DNA from: Cypionkella psychrotolerans
GTDB lineage: Bacteria; Pseudomonadota; Alphaproteobacteria; Rhodobacterales; Rhodobacteraceae
Direction of reading: 5' to 3'
DNA: 64,000 nucleotides
Assembly: GCF_001294535.1 (NCBI RefSeq)
Contig: NZ_LGIC01000061.1
Coordinates: 62,001-126,000, forward strand
How positions within the stretch are numbered: the first letter of the stretch is position 1; every line of letters begins with the position of its first letter. The notes under the pieces were generated by a model. The model saw only the letters and a program-made list of their open reading frames with translations, had not been told where the DNA came from and did not search any database. This document shows, in pieces, positions 9,121 through 18,879 of the stretch. Made by a program: the position numbers and the translations under genes.

Positions 9121-10449
9121 TCAGGCCTTCACCACATGATCCGCCGCAATGCCATTCCGCGCGAACACGTTGCGGGTGTCGATGATCAACCGCGACCATT
9201 GCGCCAGTCCGGCATAGTCCAACCCATCATGGTCCGTCGCAACCAGCACCGCATCAAATCCGCCGACCGTGGCCTCGTCAAACCCCACCGATTTCCGCCC
9301 CTTCAACGCGCCATAGGCCCGCGTCTTGGGAATCTCGGCCACGAACGGATCATGATAAGACGCCCGCCCACCGCGCTCCTCGATCAATTCGATCAGCTTC
9401 AGCGACGGGCTTTCGCGAATATCCGGCACATTTTTCTTATAGGCCAGCCCAATGACCAGCACCTTCGAACGACTCAAAGCCAGCCCCAACCGCTGATCCA
9501 ACGCCTCGGCCAGACGCGACACCACATGCCGCGGCATCCCCGAGTTGATCTCTCCCGCCAATTCGATAAACCGGGTGGGAATGTCATATTCCCGCGCTTT
9601 CCACGTCAGATAAAACGGGTCAATCGGGATGCAATGCCCGCCCAAACCGGGGCCGGGATAGAACGGCATGTAGCCGAACGGCTTTGTCTTTGCCGCCTCG
9701 ATCACTTCCCAAACATCAACGCCCATCGCCTCGTAGATTACCTTCAGCTCATTCACCAAGGCGATATTCACCGCACGAAAAACGTTTTCAGTCAGCTTCA
9801 CCGCCTCGGCAGTGGCGGTCGAAGAAACCGGAACCACGGTTTTCACCACCGCGCCATAGAAAGCCGCCACCAACTGCCCCGCGTCAACCCCATCGCCCGC
9901 CACCACCTTGGGAATGGTCGAGGTATCAAACGCGCGGTTGCCCGGATCTTCACGTTCCGGCGAAAACCCAAGGTAGAAATCCTGACCCGAAACCAGCCCG
10001 CCCGCCTCAAGAATACGCTTCACCGGGCCATCCGTCGTCCCCGGATAAGTGGTGGATTCCAGCACAATCACCTGCCCCCGGCGCAACGTCTTGGCGATGT
10101 CGTCACAGGTCCGGGTGATGAAAGACAAATCCGGCTCGCGGTGCCGCGTCAACGGCGTCGGCACGCAGATCACGATCACATCGCACAAACCAAGCCCGGC
10201 GAAATCCGCCGTCGCTGTGAACCGCCCAGCCGCAACTTCGCTTGCCAGCACCGCATCCGGCACCGCCTCGATATAGCTTTTGCGGGCTTCAACGGCGGTG
10301 ATTTTACCGGGGTCGGTATCAAACCCGGTCACCCGAAACCCCGCCCGCGCGGTGGTGATCGCCAGCGGCAGGCCGACGTAACCCAGACCGATTACCCCAA
10401 CACGGGCGGCTCGGCTGGCGATATTTTCAAGAAGATCGGATAAGGGCAC
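9121..10449 (-). CDS. Nucleotide-sugar (UDP-N-acetylhexosamine type) dehydrogenase
   Basis: This is a 442-residue NAD-dependent 6-dehydrogenase of the UDP-glucose/UDP-ManNAc dehydrogenase family. The Rossmann motif is GVIGLGYVGLPLA. The catalytic Cys lies in GPGLGGHCIPIDPFYLTWK, and SPEREDPGN plus FKKNVPDIRESPSLKLI-type segments resemble the WbpA/WecC/TviB branch, which acts on UDP-N-acetylated sugars rather than UDP-glucose. It makes a uronic acid precursor for surface polysaccharide. I place the start at a GTG preceded by GGCGGAG with 5-base spacing; an upstream ATG at 10476 has no ribosome binding site. It is co-transcribed with the phosphoesterase and divergent from a glycosyltransferase, so it belongs to a polysaccharide locus. 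Confidence 0.88.
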   Translation of the reverse strand: MPLSDLLENIASRAARVGVIGLGYVGLPLAITTARAGFRVTGFDTDPGKITAVEARKSYIEAVPDAVLASEVAAGRFTATADFAGLGLCDVIVICVPTPLTRHREPDLSFITRTCDDIAKTLRRGQVIVLESTTYPGTTDGPVKRILEAGGLVSGQDFYLGFSPEREDPGNRAFDTSTIPKVVAGDGVDAGQLVAAFYGAVVKTVVPVSSTATAEAVKLTENVFRAVNIALVNELKVIYEAMGVDVWEVIEAAKTKPFGYMPFYPGPGLGGHCIPIDPFYLTWKAREYDIPTRFIELAGEINSGMPRHVVSRLAEALDQRLGLALSRSKVLVIGLAYKKNVPDIRESPSLKLIELIEERGGRASYHDPFVAEIPKTRAYGALKGRKSVGFDEATVGGFDAVLVATDHDGLDYAGLAQWSRLIIDTRNVFARNGIAADHVVKA

Positions 10450-10612
10450 AGTCACTCCGCCACAGCTGAGGGTCATCTGGAAATGGGCCAGTTTGCCAAT
10501 GCTGTCAAGGTTAGCGGCGGTGCCGGGGCGGGGGCGGTCGATTCCTGTCGCCCCGCACCAGCTTTGCGCTTACCCTTGGCGCAGACCTGCAAACCGCTGG
10601 GAACATTAGCCG

Positions 10613-11728
10613 ATGACGCCGCCCACCCGCCGCCTGCGGATCGCCTTTTACGCGCCTTTGAAGGCCCCCACGCATCCGGTGCCCTCTGGCGATCGCCTGA
10701 TGGCGCAGCTGCTGGTCCGGTGCATGGAGCAGGCGGGGCATCAGGTAGATCTGGCCTCAGACCTGCGCGCCTATATCGGCGACCCGCAAGATCCTGCGGG
10801 CTGGGCCAAGCTGCGCGCCGATGCCAACCACGAGTCCAGCCGGATCAGCACCCTTTGGGCCGATCAGCCGCCCGATCTGTGGCTCTGCTACCACCCCTAT
10901 TACAAAGCCGCCGACCTGCTTGGACCCCACCTTACCCGCCGTTTCGCGCTGCCCTATGTCACGGTCGAGGCCTCGCTCTCCGCGCGCCGCAACATCGGCA
11001 TCTGGGCAGACATGCAGGCCAGCGTCATGGCCGCAGTGCAGCACGCCAACCTAAACCTCTGCCTGACTGCCCGCGATATGAACGGCCTGCAAGACGCCGC
11101 CCCCACCGCCTTTGTCGCCCGGTTTCCGCCCTTCATCGAAACCGACGCCTTTTCAGCCCCCCCCACACCGCAGCCCGGCCATCTGGTAACGGTCGCGATG
11201 ATGCGCGCAGGCGACAAGACCGACAGCTACCGCCGCCTCGCCGCAACGCTGGCCCTGCTGCCACCCGGCCTTGACTGGCACCTCACCGTGATCGGCGATG
11301 GCCCGCAGCGCGCCGAGGTGGAGGCGATGTTCGCAGACCTGCCCCCGGATCGTCTGACATGGCGGGGCCTGCAATCCCGCCCCGAAATCGCCGCGACCTT
11401 AGCCCACGCCTCGGCCTATATCTGGCCCGGCTGTGGCGAAGCCTACGGTCTCGCCTATCTTGAGGCCCAAGCCGCAGGCGTCCCCGTCATAGCGCAACGC
11501 ACCGCAGGCGTGCCCGAAGTGGTGGCCGATGGCGAAACCGGCTTTCTGACCGAGCCGGGCGACGATGCGGCAGCGGCGGCAGCCATCCTGCACTTACTGA
11601 CTGACCCCGCCCTTCAGCACCGTATGGGCCAAGCCGCCCGCCTGCGCGTTCTGCGCGACCATTCCTTAGCAGGCGCAGCCCAGCGCCTGAACACCCTGCT
11701 GCAAACCATAGTCGAGACCAGACCATGA
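10613..11728 (+). CDS. Glycosyltransferase family 4 (GT-B fold)
   Basis: A 371-residue soluble GT-B glycosyltransferase. The N-terminal half begins RLRIAFYAPLKAPTHPVPSGDRLMAQLLV, the usual acceptor-domain start. The C-terminal half has HLTVIGDGPQRAEVEAM, then SAYIWPGCGEAYGLAYLEAQAAGVPVIAQ, where the E-x7-E-type donor-nucleotide motif is seen, and GVPEVVADGETGFLTEPGD. It should transfer a sugar from a nucleotide donor to a glycan or lipid acceptor at the cytoplasmic membrane. Its stop overlaps the start of the polysaccharide deacetylase by 4 bases (ATGA), so the two are translated together. Donor and acceptor are not predictable. The 163 bases upstream separate it from the divergent dehydrogenase. 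Confidence 0.88.
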   Translation: MTPPTRRLRIAFYAPLKAPTHPVPSGDRLMAQLLVRCMEQAGHQVDLASDLRAYIGDPQDPAGWAKLRADANHESSRISTLWADQPPDLWLCYHPYYKAADLLGPHLTRRFALPYVTVEASLSARRNIGIWADMQASVMAAVQHANLNLCLTARDMNGLQDAAPTAFVARFPPFIETDAFSAPPTPQPGHLVTVAMMRAGDKTDSYRRLAATLALLPPGLDWHLTVIGDGPQRAEVEAMFADLPPDRLTWRGLQSRPEIAATLAHASAYIWPGCGEAYGLAYLEAQAAGVPVIAQRTAGVPEVVADGETGFLTEPGDDAAAAAAILHLLTDPALQHRMGQAARLRVLRDHSLAGAAQRLNTLLQTIVETRP

Positions 11729-12450
11729 CCGAATCCCTGATCCGTGCGCTTGATCTGCGCGCCGCCAATGGCACCCCGGCGCAGCTATGGCTGCGCGACG
11801 ATGACGCCATAGCGCCCAGCGCGGAACTCGATCACCTGCTCTCCCTGACAGAAGCCGCGAACATCCCCGTCACCCTCGCCGTCATCCCCGCCCATTCCGG
11901 CCCGGCATTGGCCAACCGACTGAACACCGCGCAAGGCGTTTGCGTCGCCGTGCATGGCTGGTCACACACCAACCACGCCCCCGGTTCCGAGAAAAAGCAA
12001 GAACTGGGCCCGCATCGCCCGACCCAACAGGTTCTGGGCGACCTCGCGCGTGGCTTCAGCCATCTCGCGCAACTCCACCCCCAGCAGTTCGCGCCTGTGC
12101 TGGTGCCGCCGTGGAACCGCATCGCCCCGCCAGTTGTCGCAGGCCTTCCCGCCCTTGGCTTCAAAGCCCTATCGGTCTACGGCCCCGAAGCCACCGCCGC
12201 CCTGCCCCTCTACAACACCCATGTCGATGTGATCGACTGGCGCGGCAGCCGTTCCGGGCGACTCGATGCGGTGCTGATGGACGAAATCGCGCAAGCCATG
12301 GCCCGCAGTGATGCGCCGATTGGCCTGCTGACCCACCACCTTGTGCATGATGCGCAGGTCTGGGGATTTCTGGAACGGCTATTCGCCCTCACCGCCAACC
12401 ATCCCGGCTGCCGCTGGGTCGGCCTGCCCCAGCTTATCGCCTCACCATGA
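11725..12450 (+). CDS. Polysaccharide deacetylase family protein
   Basis: This 241-residue protein has the NodB-homology core. LWLRDDDAIAP carries the first catalytic/metal Asp pair, VAVHGWSHTNH gives the H-x3-H metal ligands, and VLVPPWNRI and LLTHHLVHD are later motifs. No signal peptide is visible, so it may act in the cytoplasm on a lipid-linked or nucleotide-linked sugar, unlike the secreted members of the family. It is translationally coupled to the GT4 gene in front of it, and its last 9 bases overlap the convergent DXD glycosyltransferase gene. Removal of N-acetyl groups during assembly of the local polysaccharide is the likely job (inference). Confidence 0.82.
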   Translation: MTESLIRALDLRAANGTPAQLWLRDDDAIAPSAELDHLLSLTEAANIPVTLAVIPAHSGPALANRLNTAQGVCVAVHGWSHTNHAPGSEKKQELGPHRPTQQVLGDLARGFSHLAQLHPQQFAPVLVPPWNRIAPPVVAGLPALGFKALSVYGPEATAALPLYNTHVDVIDWRGSRSGRLDAVLMDEIAQAMARSDAPIGLLTHHLVHDAQVWGFLERLFALTANHPGCRWVGLPQLIASP

Positions 12451-13395
12451 TTTCCAAGCGATCAGCAGACCGCCCTCCGCCTGCGCCCGCAGAGCCTCCA
12501 CCTCAGCCATAGCCGCACGGTCGGCCAGCACCCCCGCAACCAATGTCTGCGGCGCCACGCTGACCGCCCCACCCCGTGCCGCCAATGTGAACACCAGCGG
12601 CCCGGTTGACCACCACGCCGGGGCCTCCGGCAGCAGATCCAGCACCAGCGGCAACCGCGCATTCAGCCGATGCAGCGCCGGATGGTCCGGCGGCACAGCA
12701 ATAAACGAATTGCCCAATAGCAAACCGCCAAGGCCCGTCTGACGCGGCACCTCCTCGGCCCAAGCGGTCAGGCCGATCAGCGGCAGCAGATCGTGAAAGC
12801 TGATGTCATCCCGCGCCGGATACCAATCGCAATCCAAGTATATCCCGCCCTCCGCCGCCAAAATCGCATAGCGTGCCACATCCACCGCACCGGGATAATC
12901 CCCCCGCGCCAGCATCGCTGCATAAACAGGCTGATCCGGCAGACCCAAACGCGCCAGATCCGCCTCTTGCCACAGTCGATACTGATACCCCTGCAACCCT
13001 GCATGATACCGCCATGCCGCCACCCCAAGGGGAACAGGCAGGCTGCCAATCCAGATCTGATGGATCACCCGCGGCACAGGCCTGCGATTGACGATAGTGA
13101 TCGCCTGCTGCTCGGCGGTGGAAAACCGAAACAGCGGCGCAAGCACCTCTGGCGGCGGCACCAGATGAAACTGATGCCCCGCCCGCGCGACAGGATCTCC
13201 CACCGCCTTCGCGAGATGCAGCCGCACCGCATGAAGCCTACGCGGCAGCCCCAACGCCGTCTGTGCGGGCAAGGACGCAATCTCGCTGTCCGCAGTCAGC
13301 GTATCCAAAATCGCCGTCGCCGCAGCAAAGTCGCCCTTGGCGATCAAAGCTCTGGCGGCACGGATGCCATCGTTCATGCGTTGCTTGGCGCTCAT
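12442..13395 (-). CDS. DXD-motif glycosyltransferase (GT32-like)
   Basis: A 317-residue protein. PRVIHQIWIGSLPVP is the typical start of the glycosyltransferase sugar-binding (DXD) domain. ARYAILAAEGGIYLDCDWYPARD supplies the DXD triad (Asp-Cys-Asp) that binds the metal-nucleotide sugar. A short helical N-terminal segment precedes the domain. I chose the ATG at 13395 because GAAGGGGG lies just upstream; an open frame continues 49 codons further but with atypical composition. It is convergent with the deacetylase and overlaps it by 9 bases. Together with the GT4, deacetylase and dehydrogenase it probably builds an exopolysaccharide or LPS side chain. Confidence 0.85.
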   Translation of the reverse strand: MSAKQRMNDGIRAARALIAKGDFAAATAILDTLTADSEIASLPAQTALGLPRRLHAVRLHLAKAVGDPVARAGHQFHLVPPPEVLAPLFRFSTAEQQAITIVNRRPVPRVIHQIWIGSLPVPLGVAAWRYHAGLQGYQYRLWQEADLARLGLPDQPVYAAMLARGDYPGAVDVARYAILAAEGGIYLDCDWYPARDDISFHDLLPLIGLTAWAEEVPRQTGLGGLLLGNSFIAVPPDHPALHRLNARLPLVLDLLPEAPAWWSTGPLVFTLAARGGAVSVAPQTLVAGVLADRAAMAEVEALRAQAEGGLLIAWKSW

Positions 13396-13624
13396 GCTGC
13401 CCCCCTTCTTGGTGGCCCAGCGGTCCGGTCCATATCTCGGATCAACTGCCGCCCCGAGAAGTAACCAAACTGCGGCTATAGCGCAACGCAGAGAGCTCTT
13501 GCGACCAAACGCGTCGGCACCCTGCTCTGTCGCATCACACAATCTTTATCGGCGCAGCTAAGCTGCGACCTGCACGCGCGCGCTTGCATATTCGTCAACC
13601 CACTGGGTTCAATACGCGCAGCAC

Positions 13625-13762
13625 TCAACCATGCGCCTGCGTAAAATCTATGTCGCCGGACCGGATATAAAGCAGAAAGAAATGCCCGCTGTGGTTCTTC
13701 TTCACAAGCCAATCCATCGCTTCGATCTCTGCGATAAATTGGCCGACCACGCCGCAGCCCAT
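13625..13762 (-). CDS. Possible small protein (45 aa), unsupported by homology
   Basis: The 386 bases between nadC and the DXD glycosyltransferase hold one short minus-strand frame beginning MGCGVVGQFIAEIEAMDWL and ending SGDIDFTQAHG. It starts 19 bases after the nadC stop and has no strong ribosome binding site, although it could be reached by coupling. I recognise no family. A GCAGCT/AGCTGC palindrome near 13552-13566 lies downstream and has no T-run. The rest of this gap shows nothing. This may be a remnant or spurious. Confidence 0.25.
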   Translation of the reverse strand: MGCGVVGQFIAEIEAMDWLVKKNHSGHFFLLYIRSGDIDFTQAHG

Positions 13763-13781
13763 CGGGGGCTGATCGCAGGCC

Positions 13782-14633
13782 TCAGAAATCCAACCCCAGA
13801 TCCAGCGTGCGCGCCGAATGGGTCAACGCCCCGACCGAGATATAATCAACCCCCGTCGCCGCAACTTCGGCGATGCGCGGCAGCGCCATATTGCCCGAGG
13901 CTTCCGTCACCAATCCCCCCGCCACCATTTCAACCGCTTGCCGTAGCGTGGCCGTGTCCATGTTATCGAGCAGCACCACGTCCGCGCCGCCAATCGCCAG
14001 CACCTCCGCCAGTTGCGCCAATGTATCCACCTCAATCTCAACCTTCATCATATGCGAAACATTGGCCCGCGCCGCCGTCAGCACCGCGCGAATACCGCCA
14101 GCGGCTGCAATGTGATTGTCCTTGATCAGGATCGCATCCGACAGCCCGAAACGATGGTTAAATCCGCCGCCGTGCAGCACCGCAGCCTTTTCCACCATCC
14201 GCAGCCCCGGCGTGGTTTTGCGGGTGCAGGTGATGCGGGTGGTGGTACCCTCGGCCTGTGCCACAAAGGCAGCGGTCAGCGTGGCAATGCCCGAAAGCCG
14301 CCCGGCAAAATTCAGCGCAATCCGCTCGCCCGATAGGATCGAGGCCGCAGCCCCGTCGATCTCCATCAGCAGATCACCGGGCGCGCAGGTGCTGCCATCG
14401 GGGCGGTGCAACGTCACCACCAGCGAGGGGTCCACCAGCCGGAACGCAATCGCTGCCAGTTGCATGCCTGAAACCACCCCCGCCTCGCGCGCGTTCAGCT
14501 TCGCGCGATAGCGTGTGCTGGCCGGGATCACCGCACGGCTGGTGACATCGCCATTCGGGCCAAGATCTTCGATCAAGGCCGCCCGCACCAAAGGTTCCAG
14601 CAGCAGATCGGGCAGCGCGGCAAATCCGGTCAT
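13782..14633 (-). CDS. nadC: Quinolinate phosphoribosyltransferase (nicotinate-nucleotide pyrophosphorylase)
   Basis: The 283-residue length is normal for NadC. It converts quinolinate and PRPP to nicotinate mononucleotide, CO2 and PPi, the third step of de novo NAD synthesis. Diagnostic stretches are [16 protein letters not shown] near the N-terminus, [16 protein letters not shown] (substrate-binding Arg/Lys), [32 protein letters not shown] and [14 protein letters not shown], ending [10 protein letters not shown]. Its start overlaps the stop of nadB by 4 bases (ATGA), so it is the last gene of a nadA-nadB-nadC operon on this strand. Confidence 0.97.
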   Translation of the reverse strand: MTGFAALPDLLLEPLVRAALIEDLGPNGDVTSRAVIPASTRYRAKLNAREAGVVSGMQLAAIAFRLVDPSLVVTLHRPDGSTCAPGDLLMEIDGAAASILSGERIALNFAGRLSGIATLTAAFVAQAEGTTTRITCTRKTTPGLRMVEKAAVLHGGGFNHRFGLSDAILIKDNHIAAAGGIRAVLTAARANVSHMMKVEIEVDTLAQLAEVLAIGGADVVLLDNMDTATLRQAVEMVAGGLVTEASGNMALPRIAEVAATGVDYISVGALTHSARTLDLGLDF

Positions 14634-16198
14634 TCTTGGGTCTCCGTTACAATCTGCCGCTGCGCCAACGCCTCGGCCAAGGTCAGGCGGCTGGGCTTCG
14701 CCAATGCGGGGTTAACCTGCGGAAAATCACGACGGCAATGCGCGCCCCGCGACTCCTCGCGCAGCAAGGCGGCAGCGGCGATCAGCGTGGCGGTGGCGGT
14801 CATGTTGAGGAAGTTCGCATCGCCGAAAGCTTGCGCCTCTAGCGCCGCAATCCGGCGCAGCGCGGTCTTCAACCCGCCCGCGTCGCGCACCACGCCGACA
14901 TTTTCAGTCATCACCTGCCGCAGTTGCGCAATCAGATCGGGGTCGGGATGTTGTCCACCCGGCACAGAAGGCAAGACAACTGGCGGCGCAACCGCATCCC
15001 CCAACCCCTGCGCAATATCCAGTGCCGCGCGGCGGCCATAGACCAGTGCCTCCAGCAAGCCATTCGAGGCCAGCCGGTTCGCGCCATGCAGCCCAGTCGC
15101 GCTGGCCTCACCGCAGGCCCAAAGCCCGGCAAGGCTGGAGCGCCCTTCCCACGTCACCGCAATGCCGCCCATATGGTAATGTGCAGCGGCAGCCACCGGG
15201 ATCGGCTGGGTGACCGGATCAATCCCACCCCGCTTGCAGGCCGCAGCCACGGCGGGAAAGCGTTCAACAATCTCCGCCCCAAGGGCCGCGCGGGTGTCCA
15301 GCATCGGGCGGCGCCCGGCTTGGGTTTCGGCAAAGATCGCGCGGGCGACGATATCGCGTGGTGCCAGTTCCGCATCGGGATGCACCGCCTGCATGAACCG
15401 CAGGCCATCGCGGTTGATCAGCACCGCGCCTCCCCCCCGCAACGCCTCGGTCGCCAAGGGGGCGGGGTCTTCGCCCATATCAATCGCGGTGGGGTGAAAC
15501 TGCACAAACTCGGCATCGGCAATCACCGCCCCGGCCCGCGCCGCCATGCCGATCACCTGGCCCCTTATGCGCGGCGGATTGGTGGTCAGCGCATAAAGCC
15601 CACCCGAGCCGCCGCCCGCCAGCAACACCGCCGCCCCGCGCAACATCACCGGATCGCTCGCCCCATCCGCCGCAGCCACCGCAACGCCCACAACGCGCCC
15701 TTCTTGCGCCTGCAAGCCGACCGCCATCACGCCTTCCAGCACCTGAACCGAGGGCGTCCGCGCCACTTCGGCAATCAGCGCTGCCATAATCTCGCGCCCC
15801 GCCTGATCACCCCGCACCCGCACCACCCGCGCCAGCCCATGGGCTGCCTCTCGGGACAGCACATAGCCGCCCTGCGCATCGCGATCAAACGGCGTGCCCA
15901 GCGCGGTCAGTTCCAGAATATGCGCCCGCGCCTCGGCTGTGACACTGGCCGCAACGTCGGCATCGACCGTGCCAGCCCCGGCGCGCACCGTATCGGCGGC
16001 ATGGGCCTCTGGGCTGTCGGCCGCCGCCATCGCCGCCGCAATCCCGCCCTGCGCCCAAGCCGAACTCGCCCCCTGCCCCAAAGCCTCGGGTGAGATCATC
16101 ACCACCGGATGCGGGGCCAAGTGCAGCGCCGCATAAAGCGCACCCAAGCCCGCGCCGACAATGATCACCCGCCCGGTATCGACAACAGGCATCTTCAT
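14630..16198 (-). CDS. nadB: L-aspartate oxidase
   Basis: A 522-residue flavoprotein that oxidises L-aspartate to iminoaspartate for quinolinate synthesis in the cytoplasm. The FAD dinucleotide motif is [38 protein letters not shown] is typical of the fumarate reductase/aspartate oxidase flavoprotein group. [43 protein letters not shown] and [22 protein letters not shown] follow in the normal order. A second ATG 6 bases in is possible. The gene follows nadA by 4 bases and overlaps nadC by 4, so regulation is presumably from the nadA promoter. Confidence 0.97.
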   Translation of the reverse strand: MKMPVVDTGRVIIVGAGLGALYAALHLAPHPVVMISPEALGQGASSAWAQGGIAAAMAAADSPEAHAADTVRAGAGTVDADVAASVTAEARAHILELTALGTPFDRDAQGGYVLSREAAHGLARVVRVRGDQAGREIMAALIAEVARTPSVQVLEGVMAVGLQAQEGRVVGVAVAAADGASDPVMLRGAAVLLAGGGSGGLYALTTNPPRIRGQVIGMAARAGAVIADAEFVQFHPTAIDMGEDPAPLATEALRGGGAVLINRDGLRFMQAVHPDAELAPRDIVARAIFAETQAGRRPMLDTRAALGAEIVERFPAVAAACKRGGIDPVTQPIPVAAAAHYHMGGIAVTWEGRSSLAGLWACGEASATGLHGANRLASNGLLEALVYGRRAALDIAQGLGDAVAPPVVLPSVPGGQHPDPDLIAQLRQVMTENVGVVRDAGGLKTALRRIAALEAQAFGDANFLNMTATATLIAAAALLREESRGAHCRRDFPQVNPALAKPSRLTLAEALAQRQIVTETQE

Positions 16199-16202
16199 CG
16201 GA

Positions 16203-17297
16203 TTAGGCCGCAGCCCGGCTGATGTCGATCATCCGCTGCACAGCCACACGGGCGCGGGCGGAAATCTCTGGGTCCACCAGCACTTCGCCCGTCATAGAGT
16301 GCAGCGCATAGAGGATCTTCTCCAGCGTGATCATCTTCATATAGGGGCACATGTTGCAGGGCTTGGCGAATTCGACCTCGGGCAACTCATCGGCAATATT
16401 CGCCGCCATCGAACATTCTGTCACCAGCATCGCGCGGGCGGGTTTGTGCTTGTGGACCCAATCAATGATGCCCTTGGTTGATCCGGTGAAATCCGCCTCT
16501 GCCACCACTTCGGGCGTACATTCGGGATGGGCGATGATCTTCACCTCGGGGTCATGTTCGCGGTAGGCGCGCAGATCAGCGGCTTGGTACAGCTCATGCA
16601 CGATGCACGAGCCTTCCCACCACACCACCCGTTTATGCGTCAGCGCCGCGACATTGCGCGCAAGATACTGGTCGGGCGTCATGATCACCGTATCGCCCTC
16701 CATCGCGTTGACGATCTGCAACGCATTGGCCGAGGTGCAGCACACATCCGACGCCGCCTTCACCTCTGCCGTGGTGTTGACATAAGACACCACAGCCGCG
16801 CCCGGATACATCGCCCGCATTTCCGCCACGCCATCCGCCGTGATCGATTCCGCCAGCGAACAGCCCGCCGCCATATCCGGCATCAGCACGGTCTTGCTGG
16901 GGTTCATGATCTTTGAGGTTTCCGCCATGAAATGCACGCCGCATTGCACAATCACATCGGCCTCAACCTCACTCGCCTTGATCGCCAGTTGCAGGCTGTC
17001 GCCGACGAAATCCGCCACGCCATGATAAATCTCGGGCGTCATATAGTTATGGCCCAAGATCACCGCATTACGCTCTGCTTTCAGCCGATTGATCGCAATG
17101 ACATAGGGCGCAAACATCGCCCAATCGGCCAAAGGCACCACGCGCTCCATCCGCGCGTAGATCGCCCGCGTCGCCTCGGCAGCGGCCATCGAGGGGGCAA
17201 GATCATAGTGCGCCGCAAGCTCGGCGCGCTGGTCAAGAATATTGGGCAAAGTGGCGTTCCCGTACTTGGCTGCAAGACTGAACCCGTTTGGGTGCAA
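16203..17297 (-). CDS. nadA: Quinolinate synthase A
   Basis: The product condenses iminoaspartate with dihydroxyacetone phosphate to quinolinate using an oxygen-sensitive [4Fe-4S] cluster. Its 364 residues contain VILGHNYMTPEIYHGVADFVGDSLQLA, VIVQCGVHFMAETSKIMNP, LPDMAAGCSLAESI, IIAHPECTPEV and CNMCPYMKMITLEKIL. Cluster cysteines are those in VQCGVHF, HPECTP and CNMCPYM. The start is uncertain: the longest frame begins with TTG and no clear ribosome binding site is visible. It is the first gene of nadABC. A perfect 6-5-6 inverted repeat 18-34 bases upstream may be an operator. Confidence 0.95.
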   Translation of the reverse strand: MHPNGFSLAAKYGNATLPNILDQRAELAAHYDLAPSMAAAEATRAIYARMERVVPLADWAMFAPYVIAINRLKAERNAVILGHNYMTPEIYHGVADFVGDSLQLAIKASEVEADVIVQCGVHFMAETSKIMNPSKTVLMPDMAAGCSLAESITADGVAEMRAMYPGAAVVSYVNTTAEVKAASDVCCTSANALQIVNAMEGDTVIMTPDQYLARNVAALTHKRVVWWEGSCIVHELYQAADLRAYREHDPEVKIIAHPECTPEVVAEADFTGSTKGIIDWVHKHKPARAMLVTECSMAANIADELPEVEFAKPCNMCPYMKMITLEKILYALHSMTGEVLVDPEISARARVAVQRMIDISRAAA

Positions 17298-17314
17298 GGC
17301 TGGCTATAATAGCT

Positions 17315-17331
17315 TTTGCGGGTGACGCAAA
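17315..17331 (-). promoter_or_regulatory. Inverted repeat upstream of nadA, candidate operator
   Basis: TTTGCG-N5-CGCAAA is a perfect dyad in the promoter-proximal region of nadABC; a further TTTGCG half-site occurs near 17383. Position and symmetry suggest a repressor site. NAD biosynthesis regulators such as NadQ or NrtR are known in alphaproteobacteria, but I cannot assign this motif to one. Confidence 0.4.
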
Positions 17332-17466
17332 CCCTTCACAATTCGACGTTTTTTGACCTTTTGGTGAAATGCGTGGTTTGCGCCGTGCCGCACGCGGAAA
17401 TCTTGCCTGCCTTGGTGGCCACAACCTAAGGTGCAGCCCACTGTACCGAGCGCCGCATCGCTTGCC

Positions 17467-18879
17467 TTACTGCGCCGCCACCAAACCTCGCCGCGCCACC
17501 ACCTGCCTCGCTACTTCCCGCGCGATATGTTCGGCCCAGGTGATCACCTCTGGCACCCCCATCAACTCGCCCACCGCCGCCCGCGCGAGTGGCCCCGCCA
17601 CCAGCAACGTCCCATCCGCAGCACCCGACACTGGAACCGCCTGCCCATTCGCCGCCGTCAGCAACCCCAAGCCCAGCGGATCGGGCTGCAACAGCCCCAA
17701 CGCCGCCAGATCAGCCAGCGCAGGCACCGCCGCAATAATGCCACCATGCGCGGGCCCGGTCGCCAAAACCACCCGGTCCACCGCCAGCGCAAATCGCGTC
17801 CCATTGTGGCGGGCCTGCAAGCCTATCTTGACCGGGCTACCCGGAGTGGCCGAGACAATCCGCGCGCCCAAGCTGACCAGCCGCCCTAGGCGCTGCATCT
17901 GCTGGTTCGCCTCATAGGTCTGCGGGGCAATGCGAAAGCGGTGAATATCCCACAGGGCGCGCAGATGCCGCAAAAACCGCCGCCGCTCAGGTTCCTGGAA
18001 AGCCGCCCAAATCACTGGCCCCTGCACGCGCAAACGGTCAAACACCGCATGCCAGGTCAGCCCCAACGCCTGATCCTGCGCCAAAGCCACGCGCACCTGC
18101 CGCAGCAACTGCAACGCCGTGCTTGCCAGAGTATGCGCGAAATCCGCCGTTGTTGCCGCCTGCACCGGCCCGTGTGGCATCGACCGATAGCCATGCCGCG
18201 ACAAAGCCGTGATCTGGCCGCGATGGCCCCGTCTGTGCAACGACGCCACAATATCCGCCGAGGTCAAACCGTTGCCGACGATCAGCACCCGTGCATCTTC
18301 GGCCAAGCCTGCCAGCGCGCCATCTGCAAACGGATCCCCGATCAGCGCGGGATCGCCCGCCAGCCCTGCCAATTCACGCGGCAAGCCTGCGTTCGGATGG
18401 GTAGTTGCCAGCACAACGATATCCGCCACAACCTTTCCGCCATCCGACAGCCCCAGCGTATAACGATCCGTCCGCCCCACCGAGATCACCCGCGCCTGCA
18501 CATGCCGCAACCGCCCCGCCCGCTGCAAAGGCGCAAGTTGCGCCGCAACATAGGTGCCAAACACCGCGCGGGGTGCGTAAATCTCACCCGACAGCCGCGC
18601 CGAATTGGCGGGCAGGCTGGGGGCCTCTGCCGTATGCAGCCAGCGTCGGAAATGCTCGGGCTGATCTGACCGCAGGGTCATCTTGTGATCGGGCACATTC
18701 AGCCGGTGATCGGGGTCGGGCGTGGCATAGGCCAAACCGCGCCCAAGATTCGCGCGCGGCTCGATCACCACCACATCCGCATCGGTCAGGCCCGCCAGAT
18801 GATAGGCCACCGCCGCCCCAGACAAACCGCCACCGATAATGGCGACGGTTATCGGGGGCTGGCCGTGCAACTTGCTCAT
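17467..18879 (-). CDS. FAD/NAD(P)-binding oxidoreductase (COG4529-like)
   Basis: The 470-residue protein starts with a Rossmann FAD motif, [19 protein letters not shown], followed by [23 protein letters not shown], characteristic of the FAD-NAD(P)-binding family of PF13454. A second dinucleotide motif is [21 protein letters not shown], and [14 protein letters not shown] is the usual late motif. It lacks any membrane or signal segment. It is the last gene of the organosulfur operon and overlaps ssuD by 4 bases, so it probably provides an oxidation step, or handles an amino- or sulfur-containing intermediate, for that pathway. No precise reaction can be assigned. Confidence 0.8.
   Translation of the reverse strand: MSKLHGQPPITVAIIGGGLSGAAVAYHLAGLTDADVVVIEPRANLGRGLAYATPDPDHRLNVPDHKMTLRSDQPEHFRRWLHTAEAPSLPANSARLSGEIYAPRAVFGTYVAAQLAPLQRAGRLRHVQARVISVGRTDRYTLGLSDGGKVVADIVVLATTHPNAGLPRELAGLAGDPALIGDPFADGALAGLAEDARVLIVGNGLTSADIVASLHRRGHRGQITALSRHGYRSMPHGPVQAATTADFAHTLASTALQLLRQVRVALAQDQALGLTWHAVFDRLRVQGPVIWAAFQEPERRRFLRHLRALWDIHRFRIAPQTYEANQQMQRLGRLVSLGARIVSATPGSPVKIGLQARHNGTRFALAVDRVVLATGPAHGGIIAAVPALADLAALGLLQPDPLGLGLLTAANGQAVPVSGAADGTLLVAGPLARAAVGELMGVPEVITWAEHIAREVARQVVARRGLVAAQ

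Noticed and set aside
8266-10443. 725-codon open frame on the plus strand
   Set aside because: Antisense to the phosphoesterase and dehydrogenase genes; the translation is almost entirely Arg/His/Pro/Gln and matches no family.
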